64,000 nt of DNA from Euborellia annulipes (lineage: Eukaryota > Arthropoda > Insecta > Dermaptera > Anisolabididae). Below the pieces are notes generated by a model. The model saw nothing but the letters and a program-made list of their open reading frames with translations, was not told the DNA's origin and did no database searches. The position numbers were made by a program, and so were the translations under genes. Below, one piece after another: positions 42,735 through 55,442 of the stretch. The stretch covers positions 26,349-90,348 of the forward strand of contig JAKCPI010005310.1 in assembly GCA_023213315.1 (NCBI GenBank), in the 5' to 3' direction. The first letter of the stretch is position 1, and each line of letters opens with the position of its first letter.

Positions 42735-42945
42735 ATAGTTCTCATTGTTAAGAAAAAGCGGCAGTCCCCGAAGGCGGGCTCGAGCCAGCTGAAGGGGGCT
42801 CCAGACGTAGCCCCCCTGTCTAGACGCCAAGCCCGTCCAAGGCGGGCGACACGGCTTCTCATAATTAAGAAAAGGCGAGAGTCCGCCGCAGGGGGGGTCC
42901 GAGCTAGCCTTGAAGTTCGCAAAAGGCGGGCGGTGCGGCTAGTTG
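42735..42945. repeat. GC-rich block, 117-bp duplication
   Basis: TTCTCAT(TG/AA)TTAAGAAAA followed by GCG-AGTCC recurs at 42739 and 42856, period 117. The block is rich in GGCGGGC, GCTCGAGCC and CCCCC motifs, strikingly GC-rich against its surroundings. A minus frame runs through it, but the repeat explains it. It lies 45 bp right of the hAT element. Confidence 0.7.
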
Positions 42946-43586
42946 TCAAAATAAACCGAGAGATAGAGATATTTATTTAAAGGGAATGTATAGCTGAGTA
43001 GAAATTCCAAAATGAGTAAAAATAGATTGCAACCAATCTGATTTTCTTTAATTAATTCATACTTTCGTCGAATCCAGTTAGGTCATTATCAGAGGGTATG
43101 TAAAATTGGTTGTTTAATATTAATATTTTTGGAACAATATTTCAAGACATAAATTAAAATTTTTTGGCCTGACTAGAAGTTTATAATGAAAAATTGATTC
43201 TTGGAATTTTTGTGAGTGTTTTACGATTGTGTGAGTCATTGATAGGCCAGAGATCCTGGGTTCAACAAAAATACAATAATCATTTTTATTAATATTAGAT
43301 TTAATTCTGATTCTGATATTTATAATTAGCCGTGAAGCCCGCTGAGGGTTTTACCTCCCCTCCCCCCCTTTCCATCCAAAAAGAAGTTGAAGACTTGCTA
43401 GAGGATTTTACTTTTTTCTACTCTAATGATATGGAAATTAGTGACTTATAATTTCCAAAAGTTGACTCATTTTAAATTCAAAAGAATCGTTGTTTAATTA
43501 ATTTTTTAAACAATATGTAAATTTTTTTCCTCTTTAGATTAAATTCCTTATTTTTTTCCCCTCTCTTAAAATAAAATCTTGGAGAA
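42946..43586. other. AT-rich, hammerhead-family relic possible
   Basis: Minus strand 43060-43095 reads CTGATAA, then GGATTCGACGAAAG, reminiscent of the hammerhead family but with two core changes. Otherwise unique. Confidence 0.35.
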
Positions 43587-43595
43587 CAATGGCCA

Positions 43596-43620
<25 letters not shown>
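43587..43620 (+). repeat. CGT trinucleotide microsatellite
   Basis: ATCGTCGTCGTCGTCGTCG and continuing, about 10 units, then CGCCGTCGCACGTGG. Could encode Ser, Arg or Val runs in the three frames, but no surrounding frame supports coding. Confidence 0.9.
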
Positions 43621-43626
<6 letters not shown>

Positions 43627-45930
43627 ACGTGGCAACTGGTTGGTGCACTCGGCTTCGGCTGTGTATTTATTTACCTTAGCTGGCCCCATGCTATTTATTG
43701 ATGTCTCCTCTGTCTCGGCTTCTGGCCAAATTAGCTAATCCATCTATCTAACAAGGTCCATTTGAGAGAATGAAAGAGTTGGTAGTTTTTTTTTTTTTTT
43801 TTTATTACCGCCCTTTTCTCTCCCTATTAGCTAATTTAGAAGATTAAATTAATTTTTTTATTTGATATGATCCGCATATATACTTTCGGTTTTGCATTTA
43901 AGATGTCTTATAGCTTAATTTTTTATTTGATTTTTTCATCTTTTTTTTTAGAGCATCCCTTTCAAATGAAACCTATCTGGAATTAAAATTAATTTTTTTC
44001 TCCCCCCCCACTGGTTTTTATATATATATAAAACTTAAAACCAACTTGGTGGGTTTTCTTTCCTTCCTCTTCGTAAAAAATATCAAATTCCTTTATTCTT
44101 TTTTAAGTTATTTATGTAGGGTGTTTATTTCCTATTCCATTATATACTTTGAAATAAAAAAATATAATTAAATGTGAATATAAAAATTTTAAAACTTTCC
44201 CTCCTCTTAAAGGACAAAATAATTAAATTTTTTTTTGTATGCTGCTTTGGTATCAAATTTTTTTTAATGTCAATTTAATTTAAATATTGGTCCTTGCCTA
44301 AATTGCTTATTTCCATGGAAATATTTTTTATAAGGCCTGAGTCATATATTCTGTAATTCAATCCTGCAATACTTAACCTACACTCACCTGGATATAATAT
44401 CTTACCCTCCCCCACTACCTTATTATGGACACAAGCTAAAAATCATAAGCCTCCAGCCACTTAGGGCACCGGTATAATATAAATAAGGGTAGACGGCGGT
44501 AATGTAATCGCATCCCCTTTTAATTGGTAGGCGGGAGGCACTCAGGCAAAGATAATGGGAACAGTGAAGGGTTTCCTTGAGGATCGCAGGATAATTAGTC
44601 CCTATCGGTTGTCTTAAGGATATCCTGTCAGAACCTGAAGTCTTTCGCCATGAAATCTTTCAAAGTCTTCTTCTCTCTGGCCGCAGAATTAATCCTCTTT
44701 TCTCAAATTTTTTTCTAGTTCTTTAATATCTTTTCTTGTGTGGCATTTGCTTTTTTTGTCTTTTGTTTAAAATAGAAAAAAAAAAATTAATTTGCTTTAT
44801 TCACGAAATACCATTTACTAATGAAAGAACAAATCACTAATTCTAAAAGCATTTAAAACTATTATAAATAACAACAACAAAAAGTTGATTCTTATTATGA
44901 CCTGGCATTCGTTCATTTGTGAAAAGAGCGGCATAATTCAAAACTCATGTTTTTCGAGATTTTTATTATATTAAGATTTGTATTTCTTTATTGATGCATG
45001 AACATTTGTAAACTTGATTTTCAATTAATAATTATTATTAATTATTGGTTAAGAGAAAAAACTTTGTTTCAAAGGGGGGGGTGAGTGATATAAAGTTTTG
45101 AAACGCTAAGAATCATTTTATCTAAAAATTTGTAGAAAAAAAAATATTCCCTCCTTGGAGAAGACTCTTGGGAACTAAAGGTCAGTGGTTTAAAAGATAA
45201 AGTTAATTTGGTTAAATATAGAGAGATAACGCAATGTTCATATTTCCTAATATTATTATAACATAGTAACTAGTTCCAGGGAACAAATCTTTTATCTTGG
45301 TGATAAGAAATGCATAGGTATATTCATAAAAATTTTTATATACAGTTTATACCGGTATAATGACAGAGATATTTCAAAATTTGATTACTTTTCATATTTA
45401 TGTCCAAAATTATTGTATACATTCGACTATTGAAATTTAAAGAAGTTAGCGAGTTTAAAATATGTTATGTTGATAAAAATAATTTATTCTTAAATCGTAG
45501 AATGGAATTCCGTCTTCCGCATTCGTCTTGCATTGTTTATTCTTAATTCTTTTAAAGGTGGCTAAGCTCAATTTTGACATTTTGTTCAGCCCGTTGTCAA
45601 CACCTGTTCAGAAGAAAATATGGAAGTTTAATTAAAGAAAATAGTGATTTGTGTATAACGAAGAGACCAAAAAGCAAATGACTTGTGACGACCGTAATGG
45701 AATGTCTTTGTTCTTACTTCAACTTAAAGCTGGAAACAAATTGAGTCGTGGGGTTGCTGTTTTGAGGAGTAAAAGTATAAAGAAATAATTATTCTATTAT
45801 GATTGAAACTCAAAAACTTCGTTAAATTTGAATAATCAAAGGATTTTTAAAGAATCTACCTGCAGTTGGGACAGAGGAAGTAATACAGTATTTTACAACG
45901 CTTTTATTAACTTGCTTTCCTGTTTTTTTC
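43621..45930. other. Unique DNA, possible gene-flanking sequence
   Basis: No interspersed repeats recognised. Two balanced-composition patches (43630-43760 and 44370-44660) with CACCTG, TAATCC and GGATATCC motifs may be regulatory or UTR. No coding frame supported. Confidence 0.35.
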
Positions 45931-46440
45931 CGACAAATCTGCAAATCGAAATTACGACCTGTTCTAGTTAATCTAGAGCTTTGAAATTTTATACACATAT
46001 GTAACTCCCGTGACAATGCAATATTTGATATGTCTCATCTTTGTATGCCAATTAATTTCAAAATGGCGGCCGATCAAAAAAAAAAAGGGGGTGGAATTTA
46101 TAATCAAAATTTCTCCTATTTATAATGAAGTTAGAGTTTTGAACAATGGCAGTGGTGTTAAATAGACTTTATACTACAAAAAAATGTGCTTTTCAGAATA
46201 ATTAAAAATTCAAAAAATTCAAAATGGCGGCCAATTAATCCCATTTCCATTGTTTGGTCCGACAAAGTTGCCGATCGAAATTACGACCACTTCTAGTTAA
46301 TCTAGAGCTTTGAAATTTTATACCCATATGTAACTCCCGTGACAATGCAATATTTGATATGTCTCATCTTTGTGTGTCAATTAATTTCAAAATGGTGGCC
46401 GAGAAAAAAAAAGAAGGGGTGGAATTTATTTGCAAATCCC
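45931..46440 (+). repeat. 329-bp tandem duplication
   Basis: CGACAAATCTGC/CGACAAAGTTGC at 45931/46260 and ATATTTGATATGTCTCATC at 46021/46350 fix the period at 329. About 1.5 copies. CAAAATGGCGGCC occurs three times, including once mid-unit. Confidence 0.9.
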
Positions 46441-46724
46441 GCGCCCAACGCGTTTAGTTTTAGTAACATATAATAATTTTTAATATAATTTTAAAGAAAT
46501 TATACATAATTATTTTTCTCTTTTTAGTACATTTATAAAAGCGTTGTTTTTAAATTTTTTTTTTATATTATTTTATTTTTATTGTTTTTCCATATTAAAG
46601 AAATATTTTATTTAAAAAATAAGAAAATGGAAAGAAAAATAATTTCATTTTGTATCAAATAATGAGATAGATAGTATTTAGAAAAGTTTGAAATTATTAA
46701 AATAATGATTTGGGAGGAATGAGG

Positions 46725-47890
46725 GAAAAAGGGCAAAGAAGATATTTGCATTTAAATATTTGAAAGTAGAGCCTAAATACGATGATTAAAAAACATTGGG
46801 AAAATCCCTGGAACAAATATTGGCTTAGTTTTGGAGATTTAAGCCATGACGATGACGCACCTTACTTAAGTACTTTGATCGTTTTAGCGTATCGTTTACA
46901 AAGTGTAGAGGGGGAAGAAGTTTCGAATTAGTTTTCAACCAAGAGAGAGAAGAATTTTGCTTGCTTAATCCCAATACGATTCTTTGAAAATAAAATGCAT
47001 GAGTCAACTTTCTTTATCAGAAGAATAATAATAATAAGCGATTTTATCAGCGTTCATATAATTAATTTTTCTTCATTCCTTCATCCTGCTAAAAAAACAC
47101 CAGAAGGAAACTGCGAGTTAACCTAGAATAGTTTTATTTTTTCGCCTTGGCTGCCCATATACTACCACAACCTCATATTGACTATTCGTTTTTTATAGTT
47201 TATACACATATATGGTAATGATTATTATTATTATTATTATTATTTGGAATTCCTTTAGAGATTCCCGTTTTTTACCGCGGTGTTTGTGCTCTCAGACACA
47301 ACGGCACAAACTAGCCGAAGCCTTCCTGCAATCTAACGAGGAGTTAGAGTAGAGTTAGCTAAATAATTAATCCAGTAAGCGAACACTAATCTCTTGTGCA
47401 GAAGGCCGACTCTTATAATTTATATTTGAATGTTTACAAACATGGACATCACTCCGCCCACGAATTTCAAACGATTATTCTTTATTTTGCATGCTTTATA
47501 CTTAAACAGTTGAGTTATTAAAGATAACTTCCTTTGGCCAGATGTTACTAGTATAATATTATATAAATATTTCTTTTAATGAAGTCTAATCATACTCACT
47601 ACTTCCTTAAGAGTTTCAAGGTCTTTATCAATTACTCGAAGATGAGTAAAATAAAACTGGTCGCACAGCACACAACTTTCTCTTACCCTTCGGAAAGAGA
47701 AAGTTGTGTCCTGTGCTTGTCACACCAGATTTTTTGTGTCGACATATGTTTAGTTTTCCACCGATATATTAGAATTCAAGTAAAATTTATAAGTATGGGA
47801 AAATATTTAAATTTTGTTACCATGGCAACCATTTCTCCTATCTTCTCTATGAAGTACAAGAGTAAAGTGGTCTTCAGAAGATTTCAATGA
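46725..47890 (+). repeat. Segmental duplication, copy 1
   Basis: Matches 58128-59293 at a constant offset of 11403 bp with almost no differences up to about 47795, then more divergence inside the family H part. Includes an ATT microsatellite (47221-47243) and a mostly unique segment. Confidence 0.9.
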
Positions 47891-48219
47891 CAAAATGAGA
47901 ATAAACATTTGAAAGAGCATCTAAAAATTAATTAATTTTTGAATAAAAAAAAAAAAAATCGTTGGAGCAAATTTTGAGAAAATCGAAAAAAACTGAAAAA
48001 GCACATCAGTAAAGTACTATTACTCTTTGGTCGATTTTTATTAAAAGCTTATTTTCACGCACTAGGTGGGTGCCTAACTTGAATATAAAATTTCAACATC
48101 CTAGCTCAATTCCTTCATGCTTACCCACACAGACAGACCATGTCGCGAAAAACCACTTTTTTGGACTCAGGGGACCTCAAACGTGTATATCCATCAAAAT
48201 CTCGACATCGAATTTTTGA
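47652..48219 (+). repeat. Family H inside and beyond duplication copy 1
   Basis: Hairpin with apex CCTTCGG, full central part, 3' end lost after GACATCGAATTTTTG. Confidence 0.85.
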
Positions 48220-48536
48220 AATATGCCCAACGGTTTGGGTTCTATCTGTCAGCCAACTTCAAATCAACGAATAAACCACAGCACTTCAACTTCAACTTTT
48301 TTTTTTACTATTTAATTTGTAAAATTTAATGTAAATTGAACTGGGACCAAAAAAAACTTTTTGTACTAGTTCATTTTAAATCTTTAAAGGAAAAACATTT
48401 CTGCCCCTCCTCTACCCCATTTTAGGTTCAAATATATATTATTTGAATCAGGATTGATATCTTATTAACCTAAAAAAATAATATGTTATGCTAACTCAGT
48501 GGTGCCTCGCAGTTAATACAATTTGGCTAGATTAAA

Positions 48537-48628
48537 AATTTTTGCTTTAGGAGAGTCGAACCCGGGATCTCCAACCTATCCGGAGCATCGGTGTGTTTCC
48601 ACTTGTACCAGACCACCAGCCCTTCAGA
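48537..48628 (-). repeat. SINE C head (third tRNA-derived family)
   Basis: Minus strand: GGGCTGGTGGTCTGGTAC with A box TGGTCTGGTACAAGTGG and B box GGGTTCGACTCTCC (plus 48549-48560). No SINE A or B body follows, so this is either another family or a tRNA pseudogene. Confidence 0.6.
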
Positions 48629-49530
48629 GATATTTTATTTTATTTATTTAAAAATAAATTTGTTCATTAAGATTTTTCTCAGATCCATTCCGATTACGAT
48701 CGGTAAATCTTTCTAAGGCCAGTAAATCTATTTACAAACACATTTCTCTTATCCACTAAAACATGGAATTTAAATAAATAAACAAAAATGATTTGTAAAA
48801 TGTTAATATAAAACGATTTATCGATTTGATAAGTTAAGATTGGGCTGAGTATGAAAATATTTGAAAGAAAAAAAAAAGTTAAGAGTTGAAAAAAGAAGAG
48901 AAAAAGCAAAAAGGGCATCTCTTTTAATGATAAACACACAAAAAAGTTTACGAAAAATTTATCGTTGTGATAAAATGAAATGCGATTGTTAGCTATTTTC
49001 GAATAGAAGAAAGAGGAAGAAAACATTTAACACCAAGTTATCTTAAAATAGAAATATTTTCGAAGAGATTGTAGAGATCTTTAAAAAAAAAATAAAAAAA
49101 AGCTTATTGGCTGTGATAGTTTATATATAGGTATACACTCACAAGAGAGTGTTTTTCTTTAAATCATTAGAGACTAAAGTATTTAGAAGAAAGAATTCTA
49201 AGAGAGACGGTTTGGGGTCAAAACCCCTTGCTTTTAAATTCACATAAATTAATGAAGGAAAAAAAAAACACAAGAATTGTGTATTTTGGGCAAAAACAAT
49301 TTTACTGGATAGTCGTATCGAATTTGATTTAAACAAACATCTAAAACTAAAATTATAATTTCCTTTATGCAATGTTAATATCAAAGACATCTTCGTATTG
49401 TCTTTGGAAACATTAAAATGCAAATTCCTATCTCAGGAATAAATTAAAGATATCAATCTCTAATTTATAGTCTTACTTCTAAACAAAGACACAAAAATTA
49501 TGTTTTGATTAATTTAGGCCTATTTAAAGA
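48629..49530. other. Unique AT-rich DNA
   Basis: Two minus frames of 110 and 94 residues are low-complexity Phe/Leu/Asn-rich and not supported. Confidence 0.35.
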
Positions 49531-50014
49531 AAATCTGGTGTGATTGGTCTCTTAGCTTTGGTAAAAGAAAGTTGGGTTCTGTGCTTGTCACACCAGATTT
49601 TTTGGGTCGAGATATATTTAGTCCCGCCGATATATTAGAATTCAAGAAATAAAATTTACCATATAAACAATGATTAATAATATCTTACCAAAGCAACCAT
49701 TTCTCCTATCTTTACTATGAAGTACAAGAGTAAAGTGGTCAAAGCACTTTTTGACTGATTTTGATCAAAAGCTTATTTTCACACCTCAGGTAAGGCGCCT
49801 CAGGTTATCTAAAATTTCAACCTCCTAGCTCTCTATTCCTTCATGCTTTAAATAGACAGACAGACAGTCCATGTGGCGAAAACCACTTTTTAGACTCAGG
49901 AAATCTCAAAACACGTGTATATTCATCAAAATCTCGACATCGAATTTTTGACATGAAACCAATACTTTCTCTCTCTATATTAACATACTATAATATAAGT
50001 TAGGGAAAGTAAAA
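49531..50014 (+). repeat. Family H with internal deletion
   Basis: Hairpin remnant, central part, then a jump from GTACAAGAGTAAAGTGG to TTTTTGACTGATTTTG, and a 3' end with a degraded GTTAGGGAAAGTAAAAA. Confidence 0.8.
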
Positions 50015-50283
50015 AACATTCTTAAAATATAATCATAGAAATTTTAAATATTTTTACGAGACTCTTTTTAAAGAGAAAATATGGATTCAAATAGAAATAG
50101 CGAGAAGTGATGAAAGACGCCCGGCGGAAGGCAGCGACACTTGCAGTTTTCTTTATTATATACATATACATAATAGACATTGTAAAGTCTTAATGCCCAT
50201 AACCACCAAAAATATAAAATTAAAAAGAAAAAAGTGATGAAAGACTGAGTAGCATACAGTTGTACATAAATTAGTACATGTTT

Positions 50284-50591
50284 GCAAAGCAGCTTGTTTC
50301 TATATCACTTTATTGTCAAACCAGGGCCGAGGTTTCGGTCGCATATAGACCAGGTTAATGTCTGAAAATATATATCCTCGACAAGTTATATTGGGCATAC
50401 ACAATTGTAAATTACTCTTAATGCCCAACAATTTTATTTTCCTCCTACCATGGACATAGAGTGAATGTCCAATATAATAATAACTTGGCGAAGATATATA
50501 TTAATTTGGGCCTGAGCATGGTCCCCCATATGCGACCGAAACGACGGTCCTGGTTTGATAATAAAGTGAAATATAAACTAGCTGCTTTGCT
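50284..50591. mobile_element. Foldback element with degenerate hammerhead
   Basis: Inverted arms with ends GCAAAGCAGCTTGTTTC and AAACTAGCTGCTTTGC. Inside are ATCACTTTATTGTC/GATAATAAAGTG. The right arm reads CTGAGCA (50512-50518), GGTC/GACC stem II, GAAAC (50538-50542), GAC. Two core positions are changed, so no activity is expected. Confidence 0.75.
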
Positions 50592-51582
50592 CATTCTTTC
50601 TACCAAATTTGAATTCAACTTTCCTAAACAAATTTTTAATAAGAGGCTTTTGCAGCTTCTCTGACTTTTTATCGAAAGAGAGGAGGAAACATATATTATT
50701 TTTTCTACGTTTACTTAAGAGTCAAGATTTTAAGGTTTTTTTCTCTATCTGGAGAACCAGTTGTACGGATTTTGATAAATTCTCAAGATTACCAATACGT
50801 TAATTTAATAAAATTTTGTAAGAGATATAGGAAAACGCAGTCTGGTGATATAAGTTTATGTAATTAAAAAGTATAATCACTGTGAATCGACAAATTAACT
50901 TAAAGTTGTTAGCTAAAAAATTAATCCATCTCTTAAGTTGGTCCTTATTAATTTTTGAATATTTTAATTATTAAAGAGATTTCCCCGAAAGCATGACAAA
51001 GTTCACCCTTAAGTAAACTTGCAACTTGATACATTGTCGTGTTTACGAATTCCGAGCGTCAGATTGTCTCTTTGCCTATCTCTCTCTCTACCCTCACTCA
51101 GACGCAAGCACCTAATTAATTAACGATTTACTTACGAAGTTAGCCCGAAAACAATTGAACGTTCTTTGGATTAATTAACGACCACCTCGATTAACAACAG
51201 AAGAAGAACTTGTTTACCTGTGAGGGAGGGGGGATGTTTTCTGTTGATTCAATTCAAATACGAAATAATGGTTCGAAAATAATTGTCTGCAATAAACCGA
51301 ATACAACAACTAAAACAAAAAGATTTTCAACTTAATTATTGCTAAAGTTTATCTAAACTAATTTCAAGAAAATCGTATCCAACTTATATACAGAATTACT
51401 TGATGGAGGTAGATTTATATTTTTTAAAAACATTGATAGGAAAACATAAATGGGAAGAAGATAACAGTAATCACTCCTTTAGTAAAATGAACTAGATTCT
51501 TATTTGACGAAAAGGAACATCAACTTGGATCTAAAATTGTTTATAAGTATTACAGTGTTAAACCTCGGATGGTTAGATATAT
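50592..51582. other. Unique DNA
   Basis: 51040-51250 is compositionally balanced with repeated TTAATTAACGA motifs and CACCT/AGGTA boxes, reminiscent of a cis-regulatory block. No gene called. Confidence 0.35.
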
Positions 51583-51665
51583 AATAATCTGGCGTGGCTG
51601 GTGGCACCAGATTTTTTGTGTCGAGATACAGTATATTTAGTTCCCCATAGCACCTAAGTTCCAAA
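51583..51665 (+). repeat. Family H hairpin with its loop deleted
   Basis: ATCTGGCGTGGCTGG directly joined to TGGCACCAGATTTTTTGTG, i.e. only the outer arms of the terminal hairpin, followed by TTTAGTTCCCCATAG. Confidence 0.7.
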
Positions 51666-52047
51666 CGTGACCACTTGCATTTCATAAGTAAAAAGTAAAA
51701 AAGTCAATTGATTCAAAATTTCCATAGGCTCTGTGTATTTTAAATATTGACTGCTTGAAATAAACGATGATTATTTTTCAAAATTTTAATCTCGTATTTG
51801 GATATTTTATATACAATAGAGAATCCAAAATAAATACAAAATTTCATAAGAATTGGAAGAAATTTTTTTAAAAGTTCCAAAGGGGACCCCCCTTTTGAAT
51901 CGAAATTAACATACAAATCCCCATAGGGGGATATTTAACATTGGCTCTATGGAAGGAAGAGCAGGAAAGTGAATTTGAAAAATCTGAAATACATCAGTAC
52001 TTCAAACAATTTTCACGAAAAATTTTACTGATTTGATTTTTAGAGAG

Positions 52048-52704
52048 GCTGGCGCACAGCACACAACTTTCTCTTACCTTCGGTAATCGAAAGTTGTGTT
52101 CTGTGCTTGTCACACCAGATTTTTCGTGTCGACACGCATTTAGTTCCCGGCAGTAGGGAATATTTGAATTCAGATGTAAAATTTATAAGTATGGGAAAAT
52201 ATTTATATTTTGTTACCATGGCAACCATTTCTCCTATCTTTCCTATGAAGCACAAGAGTAAAGTGTGCTTCAAACAATTTTGAGGGCAAAACGAGAATAT
52301 ACATTTGAAAGAGCATCTAAAAATTAATTGATTTTTGAATTTTAATCAAAATCGTTAGAGCGAATTTTGAGAAGATCGAAAAAAACTGAAAAAGTACATC
52401 AGTAAAGTACTAGTACTCTTTGGCCGATTTTGATTAAAAGCTTATTTTTCCGGTCCCGGGAGGTGTTTAACTTAAATATAAAATTTCAACCTCGTAGCTC
52501 AATTCCTTCATGCTTAAAATTGAACACACACAGACACACAGACACACAGACAGACAGACCATGTCGCGAAAACCACTTTTTTGGATTCAGAGGACCTCAA
52601 AACGTGAAGATCCATCAAAATCTTGACATCGAATTTTTGACATGAATCCAATACTTTCTCTCTATATATATATTACATATATACATAGGTAAGAGAAAGT
52701 AATA
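52048..52704 (+). repeat. Family H, nearly complete
   Basis: Lacks only the outermost hairpin bases. All landmarks to TAGGTAAGAGAAAGTAA are present. Confidence 0.9.
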
Positions 52705-53033
52705 GTTGATTTATGAATTTTTATCAAAATCGTTTGGGCCAATTTAGAGAAAATCGAAATAACTAAAAAAAATATACCAATAAAGTACTAGTACTTTTTG
52801 GCCGATTTTGTTCAAAAGCTTATTTTCATGTCTTAGGGAGGTGCCTAACTTAAAAATAAAATTTCAACCTCCTAGCTCAATTCCTTCATGATTAAAAATG
52901 TCAACACATACACACGCAGTCAGACCATGTTGCGAAAACCACTCACAACATGTATATCCATCAAAATCTCGACATCCAATTTTTGACATTATCGCAATAC
53001 TTTCTCTATATATATTAGTTAGACAAGTAAAAG
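52705..53033 (+). repeat. Family H, second 3' half in tandem
   Basis: Starts directly at the end of the previous copy with GTTGATTTATGAATTTTTATC and ends at the diverged terminus TTAGACAAGTAAAAG. Confidence 0.85.
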
Positions 53034-53885
53034 TACAAAAGTATTAATATTAACCTTACTACCTTGGAGTTTGCACAGTAATGCTTCCTCTATAAAATGA
53101 TCAAGTGAAATGAAGGCTATTGGAAATTAAATCAATTAAAATCCTTAATAAGCAAAGTCGAATAAATTTAAAATTTGGAGGAACTCAAAATCACGTTTTT
53201 CATATGTAGGCAGAAAGAACTAGTAAAACACCTCCCACTTATAACAGTATATTATAATTATTTTATAAGCAAAGTTTTACATAAGAGAATTAAATAAGTT
53301 TCATGTTTAATAGAAATGTTTGCCCTTATATAGTGTGTTCGGAAAGTAGAGAGCATATGTTACTAAAACTCCGACAACTGGCGCCAATTAATTATACAAC
53401 TATTAATTGCACTGTTGGATTTGATTTAAGTCATTGAAATGAAAAATAGTGAGGAGAGGGAGCGAGGGGACGCCGTGGGAATCTCTGAGATGATCTGCTT
53501 CTTCTCATGTGAACCCGAAAGAGGAAATGAGCTGTCTTCTCTCCCGATAAACGCCAATTAGCATTCGCCATTCGATTTCTATTTAGCAAATTTAAATTAA
53601 TAATATCGAAGGTTTTAAAATTATCGGTTAAATAAATGGACAGACAGATAAGAATTATCCTTAACTTCAAAATGCATAAAATTAAAATTGTTTGCAGAAT
53701 AAATAAAAATAAATACCAATTTTTAGAAAAATTAAATAATGTTTAGTTTATAAAATCTCGGAATAATAATAGATGAGATTAGATAGTCAAAAATTTCAAG
53801 AAAAATTCATTTATCCTATGTAGTTAAGATTTAAACTCTTTTGAAACATTATAATGTTAAGATGAAATAAAAAATAAGACGTGGT
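53034..53885. other. Unique DNA
   Basis: No repeats recognised. A minus frame at 53431-53670 is not supported. Confidence 0.35.
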
Positions 53886-54052
53886 TTGCCCTCGGGCCTT
53901 GGTGTAGGGGTTAACGTACTGCTCTTTTGGACTTAGGGTCGCGGGTTCACTTCCCGTTCCAAGCGAGAAAAATTTATTTCATTTGAATTAACTACAAATC
54001 ATTTGAAATAAATAGGGATGGGGTTTAAATGGCCTTAGATGCCGAAAAAAAG
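53886..54052 (+). repeat. SINE B, full length
   Basis: Head GCCCTCGGGCCTTGGTG with A box TTGGTGTAGGGG and B box GGGTTCACTTCCC, body GCGAGAAAAATTTATTTC and AAATAAATAGGGATGGGG, core TTAAATGGCCTTAGATGCCG. Confidence 0.9.
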
Positions 54053-54693
54053 TAAGATTGTTAGTATCAGTATTTAGGAATATACAAATATGGAAGAGTG
54101 AATAATATTAAAAAGACACTAGGTTACGAGTTTCAAGTTTTTATTGGTAACTATATTTCAATACTAACATATATTTATCGTATTTATTTTAATTCTAATT
54201 TCAATTCTTGTTCAAATCCGACAAATTAAAAAATATCCATATGACTGATTTATTAAAGAAAAAAAAAGAGATAAGATAAAAGAATGTTATTTTTACAAAT
54301 AAAAAATTTTTACTTGTTGAATCAACATATATACAAAGATTATTTGAGAAAAAAAAAATTAAAATTCACTGTTATGCCTTTTGTTGCTAGTAGGATAAAA
54401 CCTCTCTGAATAAATAAATAAAAGGAACAATAGGAGATTTTTTCCCTTTGACGTCATTCAATGATGAATAGTGATATGAATTACCTGTTAAGATATGATC
54501 AAGCCCAGGTATGATAAAAATGATCTTCACAATCGTAAATTGTATAATAAAAAAATGATATCGCAACCTGTGATGGGTTGATAGAAATGTAATATTGAAA
54601 ATAATATTATTCACTATTTTTTTAATAATAATTTACTCCATATCTCTGTCTTATCTCATATTCAGGGGCGAAGGAGAATCAAATCCCTTCAAT
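54053..54693. other. Unique AT-rich DNA
   Basis: Nothing recognised. Confidence 0.35.
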
Positions 54694-55325
54694 AAAGAAA
54701 AAATATGGTGTGACTAGTTACACAGCAAAAAACTTTCTCTAACCTTCGCATATCGAAAGTTATGTTCTGTGCTTCTCACACCAGATTTTTCGTGTCGACA
54801 TATACGATATTTAGTTTCCGCATATATATTAGAATTCAAGATGTAAAATTTATAAACAGATAAAAATATTTATATTTTGCAACCATTCTCCTATCTATTC
54901 TCCTTTATGAAGTACAAGAGTAAAGTGGTCTTCAAACACATTTGAGAGCAAAATGAGAATATACATTTAAAAGAGCATCTAAAAAATAATTGATTTTTGA
55001 ATTTTAATCAAAATCGTTAGACAATTTTGAGAAAATCGAAAAAAACTGAAAAAGTATATCAGTAAAGTACTAGTACTCTTTGGCCGATTTTGTTTAAAAG
55101 CTTATTTTCACGCTTCAGAAGGGTGCGTAACTAAAATATAAAATTTCAACCTCCCTAGCTCAATTCCCTCATGCTTAAAATTGAACACATCCACCCACAG
55201 ACAGACAGACAGTCCATGTCGCGAAAACCACTTTTTTGGAATCAGGAGATCTAAAAACGTGTATATCCATCAAAATCTCGACATCGAATTTTTGATATGA
55301 ATCCAATATTATCTCTCTATTATAC
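54694..55325 (+). repeat. Family H, complete but diverged
   Basis: Hairpin (ATGGTGTGACTAG ... CTTCTCACACCAG), central landmarks, CATGTCGCGAAAACC, ending at an unfinished AT palindrome. Confidence 0.85.
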
Positions 55326-55346
55326 TTATAAAAATAATTAAAATGG

Positions 55347-55442
55347 AAAAAATCTGGTGTGACTGGCGCACAGCACACCAGATTTTTTGTGTTGACATGT
55401 ATTTAGTTTCCGACAGTAGGGTACATTCGATTTTCAAGATGA
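55347..55442 (+). repeat. Family H 5' end at array boundary
   Basis: Shortened hairpin ATCTGGTGTGACTGGC/CACACCAGATTTTTTG followed by TTTAGTTTCCGACAG and TTTTCAAGATG, stopping exactly where the 330-bp array begins. Confidence 0.8.

Noticed and set aside
42590..42949. 119-residue Arg/Leu-rich minus frame
   Set aside because: Runs through the GC-rich duplicated block and the end of a hAT element; GC-rich DNA has few stops by chance.
48694..49423. Two minus frames of 110 and 94 residues, hydrophobic
   Set aside because: Low-complexity AT-rich sequence; hydrophobicity follows from T-rich codons.
38391..52273. Recurrent predicted peptides with CFIGKIGEMVAMVTKYKYFP text
   Set aside because: Translations of the central family H region, not conserved in reading frame between copies.
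3842..55378. Recurrent predicted peptides with KFDVEILMDIHVLRSPES and similar text at many positions
   Set aside because: They are reverse-strand translations of the family H 3' region. The frame is broken differently in each copy, so this is repeat shadow, not a protein family.
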